Assembly (NCBI RefSeq): GCF_000807255.1
Contig: NZ_CP009268.1
Span: 1,332,384-1,396,383, forward strand
DNA: 64,000 bases
Direction of reading: 5' to 3'
Source: Clostridium pasteurianum DSM 525 = ATCC 6013
GTDB lineage: Bacteria > Bacillota > Clostridia > Clostridiales > Clostridiaceae
Shown: positions 62,837-64,000 of the stretch, piece after piece
Numbering within the stretch: position 1 is the first letter of the stretch
Layout of the letters: each line of letters starts with the position of its first letter
Made by a program: the position numbers and the translations under genes
Notes under the pieces: generated by a model
Database searches by the model: none
What the model was told of the DNA's origin: nothing
The model's input: the letters and a program-made list of their open reading frames with translations, nothing else

Positions 62837-64000
62837 TAATATTTTTAAAAAGAGAAAGATTCAACTATATAAAGGCAAGAATAGATTTATTTATAATAAA
62901 GATTTTAATTTGTTTTGTAGTACCTTTTATAATGCCTATTTTTATGATACATGAAAATCTAATAGGGATGACAATACTTTTTATATTAATAATAGCAAGT
63001 TATTATTTCTTGAATGGAATTTTAATATTTGGAATAAATTATATAAGCTTTAGAGCTAAAAGCTCTATTTCTATAAAAATTTTATACTTGTTCATTTCAA
63101 TTATTCTATTGTCAGCTTTTATATTTATTGCATCGTATATGACATTTCTAATGTTATCTATAGTTGTAAAACAAGGTATGGCTGCTATAAATTTTAAAAT
63201 AAGTTTTATTCATATGTTGATTTTGGCAGTAATTTTATGTGTGATATTGATGATTTTATACATATCCATGTGTAATTTTATAAATAAGAATTTATATATA
63301 TTTTTTTATGATGTACAAGCAGAGGACAAATGTGAAAGTGAAGTTGGAAATAGGTTGATTAGCAGCAGATATTTGAAAAATAAAATACTAATAAAGGATT
63401 TAATTGAATTTCACAGAAGAAAATCCATGCTAAAAATTATTGGGTTTATAGTACAGGGACTAGCTTTTGGATTTATGTGTTACATTTATTTAGAAGATCA
63501 AACTAATATATATAATTTTATTAATTCTATTCCAATAATAAATTTAATTATACTTTTTCAAATTATTCCGATTACTCTTATATATATATTAATTAGTTAC
63601 CAGAATATAAAAGTAAAAGATGAGTTGTCTTCTTTAAAACAATTTTCTATAAAAGTAAATATTAAATATATAATAATTGGAAAAAGCAATTATTTATTTT
63701 CAATATCAATTGCTCCTTTACTTATAGGAATGACAATATTGTTTTTCAGAAATATAAGCATAAGATTTTTCATTGAGATGATTTATATTATACTTCCAAT
63801 AACATTTTTTGCAAAATTTTTATCTATATTTACCATAAAATTTATTCTCATGAAAGAAAAATTGAAAGAATTTAAATTAATTATTTTGTTCATAGTTATA
63901 GTGTTTAATACAGCTATATTAATATTTACTATGAATCCTGACAATACAATTATACTAAAAAATGTCTATAATATAATTTTTATTCTCTTCAATATTATTT
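62803..64000 (+). CDS. polytopic membrane protein, continues past the window (no start codon; see frameshift)
   Basis: An open frame of about 390 codons runs from a stop at 62800 to the end of the window. No ATG, GTG or TTG with an SD occurs near its beginning; the first ATG is about 62929, inside a membrane span. It encodes eight or more hydrophobic helices separated by short basic loops (LKRERFNYIKARIDLF, RRKSMLKIIGF, MKEKLKEFKL). This suggests an ABC-type export permease, though no signature is decisive. A -1 shift near AAAAAGG at 62821-62827 joins it to the 91-aa frame. The 3' end is not in the window. Confidence 0.6.

Overview
The window looks like a chromosomal stretch of a low-GC, endospore-forming Clostridium (sensu stricto). 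The evidence is AT-rich codon use, strong GGAGG-type ribosome binding sites, a T-box leader, GerA-type germinant-receptor genes, desulfoferrodoxin and an anaerobic (cbi-type) cobalamin pathway. A relative of C. kluyveri or C. ljungdahlii would fit, but that is inference. I saw no phage, integron, CRISPR array, rRNA operon or complete transposon.

Layout. 1-10.5 kb: the tail of a DeoR-type regulator, a HAD phosphatase and a giant 2878-aa cyclic beta-1,2-glucan synthase. 10.6-19.1 kb: housekeeping and stress genes, namely a small hypothetical, desulfoferrodoxin, trpS, an orphan soluble PAS histidine kinase, a second HAD phosphatase, a hemerythrin-like protein, prfC with an unusual leader, and a PAP2 phosphatase. 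19.2-42 kb: a nearly continuous cobalamin region. A cobalamin riboswitch precedes the cobalt ECF importer cbiMNQO, followed by hemB, cbiK, cbiP, cbiB, cobD, cobO, cbiA, a 4Fe-4S-type flavoprotein, cbiC, D, E, T, L, F, G, H, J, a YnfA protein, a probable alpha-ribazole transporter/kinase pair (CblT/CblS-like) and the threonine kinase pduX. 42-48.8 kb: two short genes not seen by a 60-aa cut-off (a membrane peptide and a zinc-ribbon protein), an ECF S component, a GAF-GGDEF cyclase, tyrS, a FliK-like/FlhB-like pair and a phosphoesterase. 48.9-57.7 kb: DUF2225 protein, small alarmone synthetase, a split germinant-receptor locus, and leuS with a T-box and a consensus promoter. 57.7-64 kb: tRNA-Gln, an orphan SAM riboswitch, small hypotheticals, a chemotaxis receptor and the start of a membrane locus (M50-type protease plus a probably frameshifted multi-span protein running off the window).

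How the genes work together. The cbi block covers every step from sirohydrochlorin (CbiK) to adenosylcobinamide phosphate (CbiB). Cobalt import (CbiMNQO), tetrapyrrole precursor supply (HemB), corrinoid adenosylation (CobO) and the aminopropanol arm (PduX makes threonine phosphate, CobD decarboxylates it) are all present. The lower-ligand nucleotide may be salvaged through the CblT/CblS-like pair. CobU, CobS, CobC and CobT are not in the window.

The least explained features are non-coding. There are three families of dispersed hairpin-rich repeats, two of them interspersed in the cobalamin block. prfC has a long stem-loop lying between a strong Shine-Dalgarno and a TTG start. A SAM riboswitch has no recognisable methionine gene after it. 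A 155-nt imperfect palindrome lies near 42.3 kb. All calls are from reading the sequence; no database search was run.
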